A stretch of DNA of 64,000 nucleotides from JAFKFJ01 sp963786445 (GTDB taxonomy: Bacteria; Pseudomonadota; Alphaproteobacteria; Acetobacterales; Acetobacteraceae), in assembly GCA_963786445.1 (NCBI GenBank), contig CAWAZU010000019.1:1-64000 (forward strand). The letters are read 5' to 3'. The notes under the pieces are model-generated. The model made no database searches. It was not told where the DNA came from and saw nothing but the letters and a program-made list of their open reading frames with translations. This document shows positions 27,028-34,858 of the stretch, one piece after another (the first letter of the stretch is position 1; each line of letters starts with the position of its first letter). The translations under genes and the position numbers were made by a program.

Positions 27028-28128
27028 ATGGCAACCCTCGCCCTCGGGGCTGGCGCCGAGGCAAAAACCCTCGGCGAGCGCAACTGGCGCATCGCCGCGA
27101 TCGCGCTGCTGTCGGTGCGCTGCATCCAGGGGTTTGTGTACTGGGGCGGCGGGTCGCGGCGGTTCATCTACGCGCCGTCCAAGCTGGACCCGACGCAGCC
27201 GACCTGGATGGCCAACAAGTTCCAGACCGCCATGCCCGGCGCGCTGCTCGGAACGGAGCACGTGATCGCCTACATGCTGCAGCATTTCTGGCTGCTCTAT
27301 GCCGGCGTGATCCTGTTCAGCGCGGCGGAGCTGATTGCCGGAGCGGCGCTGATGGCGGGGCTGCTGACGCGGCTGGCGGCGCTGGTGTCGATGGTGTTTT
27401 CCGTCGTCCTGATGCTGATGTTCGGCTGGCAGGGTGCGACCTGCATCGACGAATGGACGATGGCGGCCTGCAACCTGGCGATGGGGGCCACGCTGCTGCT
27501 GGCCGGCAGCGGCGCCTATTCGCTTGACAATGTGTTGCTGCGGCGCCGTCCGGCGCTGGCCGACCTTGCGTGGTTCCGCTGGGGCGGCGGCAGCCTGCCG
27601 CTGCCGCTGGGCGACACGGCGTTCCGCAATCTCGGTCTCGCGGTGCTGGCGTTCGTGCTCGCCTTCGACATCGGCACCTACAGCTACTATCGCGGCTCGG
27701 TGGTGACGCCGTTCCACGGCGGCCCGGTCAGCCCGACACGGCACCATTTTTCGCTCTCGCAGGGCGCGCTGCTGGCGGGCGGGGCGGTGCGGTTCCACAT
27801 CTATCTCGACGGCGGCACGCCGGAGGCGCCGGCGCACATCATGGCGGCGACGCTGACCGCCGCCGACGGAACCACGCTGGCGAGCTGGGACACGGCCGCG
27901 CTGTCGCACCTGCCGCAGGCGGCGATCCAGAACGACTTCGCCTACAACACGTTCAAGTCCGGCCCGTATGGGCTGGTCGCGGGCATGGGGGCGATGGCCA
28001 CGATCACGCTGCCAGGCAGGCCGGGCGCGGCGGCGCCGGCCGGTTCGGCCGTGCTGACGCTGACCGACGTGAACGCCCGGAGCTTCCGCCTGCCGACCGC
28101 GCCGGTCGGCCAGCCGCCCAAGCGGTGA
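27028..28128 (+). CDS. doxDA: thiosulfate:quinone oxidoreductase, DoxD-DoxA fusion
   Basis: Predicted 366-residue inner-membrane protein fusing both subunits of TQO, which oxidises thiosulfate to tetrathionate and reduces quinone. Residues about 20-215 are DoxD, with four to five membrane helices (LLYAGVILFSAAELIAGAAL, LAALVSMVFSVVLMLMFGW) and the conserved GFVYWGGGSRRFIY and QGATCIDEWT segments. Residues about 225-345 are DoxA, an extracytoplasmic beta domain (SPTRHHFSLSQGALL, AYNTFKSGPYGLVAGMG). AGGAGG four bases before the ATG at 27028 fixes the start. The archaeal enzyme is two proteins; bacterial fusions are known. It closes the sulfur cassette and gives the quinone link. Confidence 0.88.
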   Translation: MATLALGAGAEAKTLGERNWRIAAIALLSVRCIQGFVYWGGGSRRFIYAPSKLDPTQPTWMANKFQTAMPGALLGTEHVIAYMLQHFWLLYAGVILFSAAELIAGAALMAGLLTRLAALVSMVFSVVLMLMFGWQGATCIDEWTMAACNLAMGATLLLAGSGAYSLDNVLLRRRPALADLAWFRWGGGSLPLPLGDTAFRNLGLAVLAFVLAFDIGTYSYYRGSVVTPFHGGPVSPTRHHFSLSQGALLAGGAVRFHIYLDGGTPEAPAHIMAATLTAADGTTLASWDTAALSHLPQAAIQNDFAYNTFKSGPYGLVAGMGAMATITLPGRPGAAAPAGSAVLTLTDVNARSFRLPTAPVGQPPKR

Positions 28129-28222
28129 CCGCGGCGCAGGGCGACGGTGCTCCGGCGCAACCGAAGGCGCCGCATAGCGTTCTGCGAGGGACGCAATCGG
28201 TCAATTTGGTGGAGACAATCAG

Positions 28223-28849
28223 ATGAGAACAACCGCGGTCACGCTGGCGTCTATCGGCCTGTCCGTCCTGCTGGCCGGGCCCGGCTTCGCGCAACAGGCA
28301 ACGACGGGAACGAATCCTCCCGCCTCGACCGCCGCGCCCGCCGTTGCGCCGCCAAACGACAAAGGTCCGGCAGGGTCGCTGGAGAAATCTCACGGCGAAT
28401 GGCGTGCCAGCAAATTGATCGGCGCGGACGTCTATAACCAGCAAGGCCAGACAATCGGATCGGTGGACGATTTTCTGATGCGCAATGACGGGCAGGTTTC
28501 CGAAGCCGTCATTTCTGTCGGCGGGTTTTTGGGCATCGGTGCCAAGCTGGTGTCCGTTCCCTTCGATCACCTCAAGTTCGAACCGAGCAAGACCAGCGCC
28601 CCCGCCAACAATGTTGCAAGCGCGCCCGCAGCGAACCCGCCCGGGGCCGCAGGTGGGACGATGGGCGGCGCGGCTGGCGCGGGCAGCTCCGGAGGGATCG
28701 CCGCAGATCCCGGCGCCCAAACGGCACCCGCAACGAGCACGGGCACTGCGGGAACCGGGGGCAATGCGGAACAATACTACAGCATCGTGATACCCGACGC
28801 GACCAAGGATTCGCTGAGCAAGGCTCCAGAATTCAAATACAACGGCTGA
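28223..28849 (+). CDS. secreted PRC-barrel domain protein
   Basis: Predicted 208-residue exported protein with a signal peptide (MRTTAVTLASIGLSVLL, cleavage after FAQ). Residues about 53-115 form a PRC-barrel: WRASKLIGADVYNQQGQTIG, then SVDDFLMRNDGQVSEAVISV and a closing LVSVPFDHLKFEPS. The rest is a Gly/Ala/Thr-rich linker and a short tail ending with SLSKAPEFKYNG. Such proteins are common in alphaproteobacterial envelopes and stress responses; the biochemical role is not established. It lies 94 bases after DoxDA and may be the last gene of the unit. Confidence 0.82.
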   Translation: MRTTAVTLASIGLSVLLAGPGFAQQATTGTNPPASTAAPAVAPPNDKGPAGSLEKSHGEWRASKLIGADVYNQQGQTIGSVDDFLMRNDGQVSEAVISVGGFLGIGAKLVSVPFDHLKFEPSKTSAPANNVASAPAANPPGAAGGTMGGAAGAGSSGGIAADPGAQTAPATSTGTAGTGGNAEQYYSIVIPDATKDSLSKAPEFKYNG

Positions 28850-28915
28850 ATCCTCCTGCTGCCTCACCTTCTTCCCGCCTTCCCGTTGCGGGAGAGGCCG
28901 GGGGGTGCGATGCGG

Positions 28916-29401
28916 TCAGCCCGGCGGTGCTGGGCTGGCGCGCAGGGCCGTCCGAGCGTCGGGCGGGTCCGCGATGCCATCATAGGCCGTGCGCGGCACC
29001 CCGAGTGGTGGAGCTACGAGGTCGCGAGCGGCCTTGCAGGACGCCGCCAGGCCGGGCAGGGCGTCCTGCGCCGCCTTTCACTTCGCCTGCGCGACCTGCG
29101 CGGTTACGGCCGCGACCGCCCCATCGAAACCGGATTTCGCCTGCTGCATCGCGGGTCCGACGATGGTGCCGGCAACCGCCACCTGCGCCGCGCTTTCGCT
29201 GGCCTACAACGCGGCGCGCGCCGCCTCGTAGTCCAGCTTCGGCTTGACCTTCGTCTTGGCGAGGCCGCTGTCCGGCGCCAGGCGCCCGGTTACCGTTCGC
29301 AATCCGGAAATCGCCCGGCCGCCGTCGCATCAACGGATCGGTTCGGACGATAAACCGTGCCAAGACTCCATCGCAGCGGCTTTCGACTTCGTCAGGGTCA
29401 T
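28916..29401 (-). pseudogene. decayed gene, single frame with three in-frame stops
   Basis: Reading the minus strand from an ATG at 29401 gives one continuous frame to a TGA at 28916-28918 (162 codons) broken by three internal stop codons and no length change. The segments read MTLTKSKAAAMESW..., ISGLRTVTGRLAPDSGLAK..., SESAAQVAVAGTIVGPAMQQ... and AAQDALPGLAASCKAARDLV.... Third codon positions are strongly G/C, as in the neighbouring real genes, while the other frames are not. The product would be Ala-rich and helical; I recognise no family. It suggests a gene inactivated by point mutation. The remaining 29402-29586 has a short frame ending in FEHFAEHRQDALDAAAAQRT that overlaps the ATG, perhaps another remnant. 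Confidence 0.5.
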
Positions 29402-29586
29402 TCGGTTCTCTGAGCGGCAGCGGCGTCGAGCGCGTCCTGTCGGTGTTCGGCGAAATGTTCGAACGCCACCACGGGCTTGCGGCCCGAGCACCGTCGGAGC
29501 CAAATCACCCTGCGGGCCGGGCCGGTTTCCGCCGCGCCGCGCAAGGTCTAGGATCGGGGTGCGCGACCATCCGGCTGGAGGATCAA

Positions 29587-30717
29587 GTGAAGATCGGCGT
29601 CCCGAAGGAGATAAAAACCCATGAATACCGCGTCGGCCTTACCCCCGCCGCGGTGCGGGAACTGACCCGCTGCGGGCATGAGGTGATGGTCCAGCAGGGC
29701 GCCGCACTGGCCATCGGCTTTCCCGACGCGGCCTACCGCGCCGCCGGTGCCAGCCTCGGCGCCGGCGCCGACGACGTGTTCGCGTTCGCCGACCTGGTGG
29801 TGAAGGTCAAGGAGCCGCAGCCGGACGAGATCGCGCGGCTGCGCAGCGGACAGGTGCTGTTCACCTATCTGCATCTCGCCGCCGACCGGGCGCAGACCGA
29901 GGGGCTGATGCGCTCCGGCGCGACCTGCATTGCCTACGAGACGGTCACCGATCCGCGCGGCGCCTTGCCGCTTCTGGCGCCAATGAGCGAGGTTGCCGGG
30001 CGGATGTCGGTGCAGGTGGGCGCGCATTGCCTGGAAAAGGAGCAAGGCGGCGCCGGCGTGCTGCTCGGCGGCGTGCCGGGCGTGCCGGCCGGCAACGTGG
30101 TCGTGCTCGGCGGCGGGGTCGCAGGGACCAACGCCGCGCGCATGGCGATCGGCTTCGGCGCCACGGTCACCGTGATCGACAAGTCGCTGGCCCGGCTGCG
30201 CGACCTCGACGACATGTTCCCGACCCAGCTGCACACGCTGTTCTCCACCATCGACGCGATCGAAGGCGTGGTGCGCAACGCCGATCTGGTGATCGGCGCG
30301 GTGCTGGTGCCGGGCGCGGCGGCGCCGAAACTCGTCACGCGGGACATCGTGCGGCAGATGCGGCCGGGATCGGTGCTGGTCGATATCGCCATCGACCAGG
30401 GCGGCTGCTTCGAGACCAGCCGCCCGACCACGCACGCCGCACCCACCTACGTCGCCGAGGGTGTCGTGCATTACTGCGTCACCAACATGCCGGGTGCGGT
30501 CGCCCGCACCTCCACCATCGCGCTCGGCAACGCCACGCTGCCGTTCGTGCTCGCGCTGGCCGAAAAAGGCTGGCGGCGCGCGATGGCGGACGACGCGCAC
30601 CTGCGCCGCGGCCTCAACGTTCACGAAGGCGCCGTCACGCATTCTGCCGTTGCGCGCGATCTCGGCCTCGACTTCACGCCAGCCGAGACGGTGCTCGGCA
30701 CGGCCGGCACGGAATGA
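29587..30717 (+). CDS. ald: alanine dehydrogenase
   Basis: Predicted 376-residue NAD-dependent enzyme interconverting L-alanine and pyruvate plus ammonia. The N-terminal KIGVPKEIKTHEYRVGLTPA is diagnostic; the catalytic region includes VKVKEPQPDEIARL and FTYLHLAAD, and the NAD-binding Rossmann motif is VVLGGGVAGTNAARMA near residue 175. I chose the GTG at 29587 with GGAGG five bases upstream; it restores the usual length of about 371. The stop overlaps tryptophan 2,3-dioxygenase (ATGA), so alanine, a product of the kynurenine route, could be handled by the partner gene. Confidence 0.95.
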   Translation: MKIGVPKEIKTHEYRVGLTPAAVRELTRCGHEVMVQQGAALAIGFPDAAYRAAGASLGAGADDVFAFADLVVKVKEPQPDEIARLRSGQVLFTYLHLAADRAQTEGLMRSGATCIAYETVTDPRGALPLLAPMSEVAGRMSVQVGAHCLEKEQGGAGVLLGGVPGVPAGNVVVLGGGVAGTNAARMAIGFGATVTVIDKSLARLRDLDDMFPTQLHTLFSTIDAIEGVVRNADLVIGAVLVPGAAAPKLVTRDIVRQMRPGSVLVDIAIDQGGCFETSRPTTHAAPTYVAEGVVHYCVTNMPGAVARTSTIALGNATLPFVLALAEKGWRRAMADDAHLRRGLNVHEGAVTHSAVARDLGLDFTPAETVLGTAGTE

Positions 30718-31538
30718 CGCGCGCCGAGCCGGGCATCCACTGGGACGTCGCGGCGTCCGACAGCTACGGCAGCTATCTGGCGCTCGACCTGCTGCTCGCG
30801 GCCCAGCGCCCGCGCTCGGGCGAGCACGACGAGATGCTGTTCATCGTCATCCATCAGGCTTCCGAACTCTGGATCAAGCTGGCGCTGCACGAACTCGCCG
30901 CCGTGCTCGACGGCATCCGCGCGGACCGGCTGGCGCCGAGCCTGAAAGGGCTGGCGCGCATCGGCCGCATCCAGGGCCAGCTCATCCAGTCCTGGGACGT
31001 GCTCGCCACGCTGACGCCGCACGACTACGGGCGGCTGCGTCCGCATCTCGGCCAGAGCTCCGGCTTTCAGTCCTGGCAGTACCGCGAGCTGGAATTTTCC
31101 CTCGGCAACAAGGACGCGAAGCTGATCGCGGTGCATCGCGCCGACGCCGCCGCGCACGCACGGCTGCTCGCCGCGCTGCACGCCCCGAGCCTGTACGACG
31201 AGTGCCTGCGCCTGCTCGCCCGCCGCGGCATCGCGGTGCCCGGTTCCGCCTGCGCGCGCGACTGGTCGCTGCCCTACGCCGCCAGCGCCGGCGTCGAGGC
31301 GGCGTGGCGGGCGGTCTATGACGACGTGGATCGCCTCTGGGACCTGTACGACCTCGCGGAGAAGCTGGTGGACCTGGAGGACCGCTTCCGGCAGTGGCGG
31401 TTCCGCCACGTCACCACGGTGGAGCGGATCATCGGCCGCAAGCCCGGCACCGGCGGCAGCTCGGGCGTGCCCTATCTGCAGCGGGCGCTGGACCTGCAGT
31501 TCTTCCCGGAACTGTGGTCGCTGCGCACGTCCCTCTGA
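30714..31538 (+). CDS. kynA: tryptophan 2,3-dioxygenase
   Basis: Predicted 274-residue heme enzyme opening the indole ring of L-tryptophan to N-formylkynurenine, the first step of the kynurenine pathway. HQASELWIKLALHEL is the substrate-site helix, QSSGFQSWQYRELEF the family signature, and RHVTTVERIIGRKPGTGGSS carries the proximal heme His. Length is standard for bacterial TDO. The ATG overlaps the alanine dehydrogenase stop (ATGA). Kynurenine formamidase and kynureninase are not in the window. Confidence 0.96.
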   Translation: MTRAEPGIHWDVAASDSYGSYLALDLLLAAQRPRSGEHDEMLFIVIHQASELWIKLALHELAAVLDGIRADRLAPSLKGLARIGRIQGQLIQSWDVLATLTPHDYGRLRPHLGQSSGFQSWQYRELEFSLGNKDAKLIAVHRADAAAHARLLAALHAPSLYDECLRLLARRGIAVPGSACARDWSLPYAASAGVEAAWRAVYDDVDRLWDLYDLAEKLVDLEDRFRQWRFRHVTTVERIIGRKPGTGGSSGVPYLQRALDLQFFPELWSLRTSL

Positions 31539-31662
31539 CCCGCCGCCCCGCCCCGGCGTCAATGACAACTCAACCATGTTGCGTCATTACGCTGGCGCGA
31601 ACTCATCCGCGGGTCGTTATACTGCGTCCGCGAACCATTCCGGTCCCCCTGAAGAACCGCGC

Positions 31663-32559
31663 ATGTCATTGTCCCGCCGCGCCGTGCTCACCAGCCTGCT
31701 GGCCGCCTCCGCCTCCTTGCCGATCCTGCGCGCCTCGGCGCAGTCCGCCGGGCCGGACCCGCAGCCGCCGCCTGCTCCCGCGCCGGCCGCCGCGGCGCCG
31801 CGGCGGGCGGTCGTCCTGCCGGCCTGGCAGCGCCATGCCGTGGCGGTGGACATGGCCGATCCGCGCCCGAAAATCGCGCTGGTGATCGACGACATGGGGG
31901 TGATGCGCGCCCGCACCGCCCAGGCCTTGATGCTGCCCGGCCCGCTGACGCTCGCCTGGTTCCCGTTTGCCCCCGACCTGCCCGAGCAGATGGAGGCCGC
32001 CGCCGCCCGCGGGCACGAGGCGCTGCTGCACATGCCGATGCAGGCCAACACCGACAGCATCCTGCAGACCGGGCCGGACCCGCTGCGCATCGATCTGCCG
32101 GCGGCGGAGAACCTGGCCCGGCTGCGCATCGCCATCGGCGCGGTGCCGGGCGTGGTCGGGCTGAACAACCACATGGGCAGCGTCGCCACCCGCGACGCGG
32201 CGCTGATGGACCTGATGGCCTTGCAGGTGCGCGAACACGGCATGCTGTTCCTCGACAGCGTGGTGGTGCCGCACAGCCTCGCCCTGCCGCGTGCCGAGGC
32301 CGCCGGCGTGCCCTCGGCGGCGCGCGACGTGTTCATCGACAACACCGCCAATCCCGCGATCATCCGCGGCCAGCTCGCCGACCTCGAAGACTTCGCGCTG
32401 CGCCACGGCTATGCCATCGGCATCGGCCATCCGCGCCCGCACACGCTGGCGGCGCTGGCGGAATGGCTGCCGACGCTGTCGGGCAAGGGTTTTGTGCTGT
32501 GGCCGGTCGCGGCGACGGTGGCATTGCGCAACGGCATGGATTTCGGCGTGGCGGCCTGA
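31663..32559 (+). CDS. divergent polysaccharide deacetylase family protein
   Basis: Predicted 298-residue exported protein. It starts with a twin-arginine-like signal (SLSRRAVLTSLLAASASLP) then a Pro/Ala-rich linker. The catalytic-like domain begins PKIALVIDDMGVMRARTAQA (about residue 65) and includes EALLHMPMQA, VVGLNNHMGSVAT and GYAIGIGHPRPHTLAAL, the motifs of the divergent polysaccharide deacetylase family, often found next to cell-envelope or division genes. The ATG at 31663 is chosen because it begins the signal peptide. It may act on peptidoglycan or an exopolysaccharide; the substrate is unproven. Confidence 0.88.
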   Translation: MSLSRRAVLTSLLAASASLPILRASAQSAGPDPQPPPAPAPAAAAPRRAVVLPAWQRHAVAVDMADPRPKIALVIDDMGVMRARTAQALMLPGPLTLAWFPFAPDLPEQMEAAAARGHEALLHMPMQANTDSILQTGPDPLRIDLPAAENLARLRIAIGAVPGVVGLNNHMGSVATRDAALMDLMALQVREHGMLFLDSVVVPHSLALPRAEAAGVPSAARDVFIDNTANPAIIRGQLADLEDFALRHGYAIGIGHPRPHTLAALAEWLPTLSGKGFVLWPVAATVALRNGMDFGVAA

Positions 32560-32582
32560 CCGATCGGCGCTAGGTTCGCGCC

Positions 32583-33230
32583 ATGCTGCGCGTGCTGGTG
32601 ACCGGGTTCACGCCCTTCGGCGACGCCGCCGCCAACCCGTCGGAGGCGGCGGTGCGCCTGCTCGCGGCCGATCCTCCGGCCGGCGTGGCGTTCGCCGTGT
32701 CGGTGCTGCCGGTCAGCTATGCCGGGGCGCTGCCCGCGCTGCGCGCCGCCATTGCGCTGCACGCGCCGGACGTGGTGCTTGGCACCGGCCTGGCCGGCGG
32801 CCGGCCGCACATCGCGGTCGAGCGCATCGCCATCAACATCGACGACGCCCGCATCGCCGACAATGACGGCGTGCGCCGCATCGATGCGCCGGTGGTGCCG
32901 GGCGGGCCGGCCGCCTATTTCGCGACCGTGCCGATCAAGGCGATCGCCGCCGCCATCCGCGCCGCCTGCGTGCCGGCGGAGGTGTCGCAGAGCGCCGGGA
33001 CGTTCCTCTGCAACCACGTCTTCTACCATGCCTGCCACATCGCCGCGGTCGAGCGGCCTGGGCTGCGCGCCGGCTTCCTGCACCTGCCCTGGTTGCCGGA
33101 ACAGGCAATCACCCGGCCCGGCGAGGCCAGCATGGCCCTGGCCGATATGGTGCGCGGGCTGCGCGCGGCACTGGCGGCACTCCGCGACACGACGGCCGAC
33201 CTTGCGGTGGCCGAGGGCGCGGCGAGTTGA
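32583..33230 (+). CDS. pcp: pyroglutamyl-peptidase I
   Basis: Predicted 215-residue cytosolic cysteine peptidase removing N-terminal pyroglutamate. VLVTGFTPFGDAAANPSEAA is the N-terminal family motif; the catalytic Cys lies in SQSAGTFLCNHVFYHACH (about residue 143) and the His in GFLHLPWLPEQ (about 166); the acidic partner is near AVERIAINIDDARIADN. Length is normal. It follows the deacetylase gene by 23 bases on the same strand. Confidence 0.93.
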   Translation: MLRVLVTGFTPFGDAAANPSEAAVRLLAADPPAGVAFAVSVLPVSYAGALPALRAAIALHAPDVVLGTGLAGGRPHIAVERIAINIDDARIADNDGVRRIDAPVVPGGPAAYFATVPIKAIAAAIRAACVPAEVSQSAGTFLCNHVFYHACHIAAVERPGLRAGFLHLPWLPEQAITRPGEASMALADMVRGLRAALAALRDTTADLAVAEGAAS

Positions 33231-33299
33231 CGCAGCGCGCTTGCACTGGCCACGCCCCTGCCGCTTTACTGGACCGACGATGTCTCTGGGGGCCGGCAA

Positions 33300-33968
33300 G
33301 TGAACGTGCTTGCGCCGCCGCGCGCCCGCCTCGCCATCGAGGTGGTGCATGATCTGGTCTGCCCGTGGTGCTTCCTCGGGCTGCGCCGCATGATGCGCGC
33401 GCTGCGCCGCCGGCCGGACCTGCAGGCCGACATGATCTGGCGGCCGTTCCTGCTCAACCCCGACATGCCCCGCGTCGGCATGCCGCGCGCCGACTACGTG
33501 GTGCGCAAATTCGGCGGCGAGGAGCGGGCGCGGCGCCTCTACACCTCGATCGCCGAGATCGGCCGCGCCGAGGGCGTCGCGTTCCGCTTCGACCGCATCC
33601 GCCGCACCCCCTCCTCGGTCGATGCGCACCGCCTGGTGCGCTGGGCCGGCGCCTACGGCCGCGGCGCCGAGACGGTGGAGGCGCTGTTCGGCGCGCATTT
33701 CACCGACGGGCGCGACATCGGCGATGCGCACGTGCTGGCGGCGGTGGCGCAGTCCTGCGGGCTGGACGCCGGCGAGGCGTTGCGCTTCCTGCACGGCGAT
33801 GCCGAGATCGACGCCGTGCATGCCGAGAACCTGCGCGCCCACCGGCTCGGCATCAACGGCGTGCCGTGCTTCGTCATCGGCGGCCGGCACGCGATCGCCG
33901 GGGCGCAGGAGCCGGAGGTGATCGAGCGGCTGCTGGACGTGGCGCTGGTCGAGGCGCAGGACGTCTGA
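33300..33968 (+). CDS. DsbA-family (FrnE-like) thiol oxidoreductase
   Basis: Predicted 222-residue cytosolic protein of the DsbA/2-hydroxychromene-2-carboxylate isomerase fold. The redox motif is CPWC in VVHDLVCPWCFLGLRRM near the N-terminus, and the cis-Pro loop is GINGVPCFVIGGRHAI (about residue 186), both typical of FrnE-like proteins. No signal peptide. It begins with GTG. The stop codon overlaps a CTG that is the best start for the next gene. Confidence 0.9.
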   Translation: MNVLAPPRARLAIEVVHDLVCPWCFLGLRRMMRALRRRPDLQADMIWRPFLLNPDMPRVGMPRADYVVRKFGGEERARRLYTSIAEIGRAEGVAFRFDRIRRTPSSVDAHRLVRWAGAYGRGAETVEALFGAHFTDGRDIGDAHVLAAVAQSCGLDAGEALRFLHGDAEIDAVHAENLRAHRLGINGVPCFVIGGRHAIAGAQEPEVIERLLDVALVEAQDV

Positions 33969-34852
33969 GCGACCGGCGCGTCGCCATCCTCAACGGGTTC
34001 GGCCGCAGCCTCGGCGACGGCATCGTCGGGTTGCAGGCGCTGGCCGCCGCGCGCGAACTCGGCGCGCTGACGGCGCCGCCCATCCTGTTCCGCCTGCCCG
34101 GCCTGCCGGCGACGGTGCAGGGCGCCTACGCCGCCGCCGCCGATCTGTGCGAGTTGCGCACGCTGCCATGGGCGAACGCGACCCCGGACCGGCCGTTCCC
34201 CGGCGCCGCCGGGTTTGCGCGCGTGATCGACCTGCGCGACTTCGCCTTCGACCCGGCGTTCCGCGGCGTCGCCATGATCGACTTTTTCCTCGCTCGCCTC
34301 GGCCTCGATCCGGCGCGCGTGCCGGCGACGTTGCGGCGCAATGCGTGGCTGGCGCCGCGGCTCCGCCCGGTCCCGCCGGGACGCGGCTACGTGCTGGTCT
34401 GCCCGCGCACCTCGATGCGGCTGCGCGACATGCCGGAGGCGCTGCATGCCGATCTGCTGCACTGGCTGGCGGCGCATGCCGGGCGGGCGGTGCTGACGCA
34501 GGGCACGCCGGTCGCGGGCAGCCACGCCGCGCCGCCGGCCGAGGATTTTGCGGCGCTGTGCGCGCTGGTCGGCGGCGCGGCGCTGCTGGTGTCGGCGGAC
34601 ACCGCGATGGTGCATCTGGCCGACGCATGCTCCGTGCCGACACTGGCGCTGTTCACCACGCACCGCCCCGAGTGGCGCGTGCGCGACTATCCGCGCTGCC
34701 GCGCGCTGCATTTTCCGGTGCCCGGCCTGCCCGAGGCGCTGGAGTTCGCCCGCTCGCCGGCGGACGAGGCGGCGGCGCAGGCGGCATGGCCGGGATTGGA
34801 AGCCCTGCTGCCGAGCCTCGATCTCTTAATTAAAGCAACATGCCTTAATTGA
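33965..34852 (+). CDS. glycosyltransferase family 9-like protein
   Basis: Predicted 295-residue protein similar in layout to heptosyltransferases. RRVAILNGFGRSLGDGIVGL is the GT9 N-terminal loop; the C-terminal half has VLVCPRTSMRLRDMP, DFAALCALVGGAALLVSADT and MVHLADACSVPTLALFTTHR, matching the nucleotide-sugar side of GT9 enzymes. There is no in-frame ATG or GTG near the conserved N-terminus. The only fitting start is CTG at 33965, overlapping the DsbA stop as CTGA. A start at TTG 34031 would delete the conserved loop. Acceptor is unknown. The last codons run into a palindrome. Confidence 0.75.
   Translation: MSDRRVAILNGFGRSLGDGIVGLQALAAARELGALTAPPILFRLPGLPATVQGAYAAAADLCELRTLPWANATPDRPFPGAAGFARVIDLRDFAFDPAFRGVAMIDFFLARLGLDPARVPATLRRNAWLAPRLRPVPPGRGYVLVCPRTSMRLRDMPEALHADLLHWLAAHAGRAVLTQGTPVAGSHAAPPAEDFAALCALVGGAALLVSADTAMVHLADACSVPTLALFTTHRPEWRVRDYPRCRALHFPVPGLPEALEFARSPADEAAAQAAWPGLEALLPSLDLLIKATCLN
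34828..34850. promoter_or_regulatory. imperfect palindrome between convergent genes, shared with 57150
   Basis: AATTAAAGCA (34828-34837), spacer ACA, TGCCTTAATT (34841-34850): ten-base arms with one mismatch. It overlaps the 3' end of the GT9-like gene and lies nine bases from the stop of the convergent aldo/keto reductase gene. The core resembles a second site at 57150-57166. In this position it may act as a bidirectional terminator stem, or be a copy of an operator. Confidence 0.45.
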
Positions 34853-34858
34853 GGCGCC

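Noticed and set aside
28886..29353. Plus-strand frame of 155 codons over the decayed gene
   Set aside because: Arg-rich shadow composition; the minus frame has coherent GC3 and protein-like composition apart from the stops.
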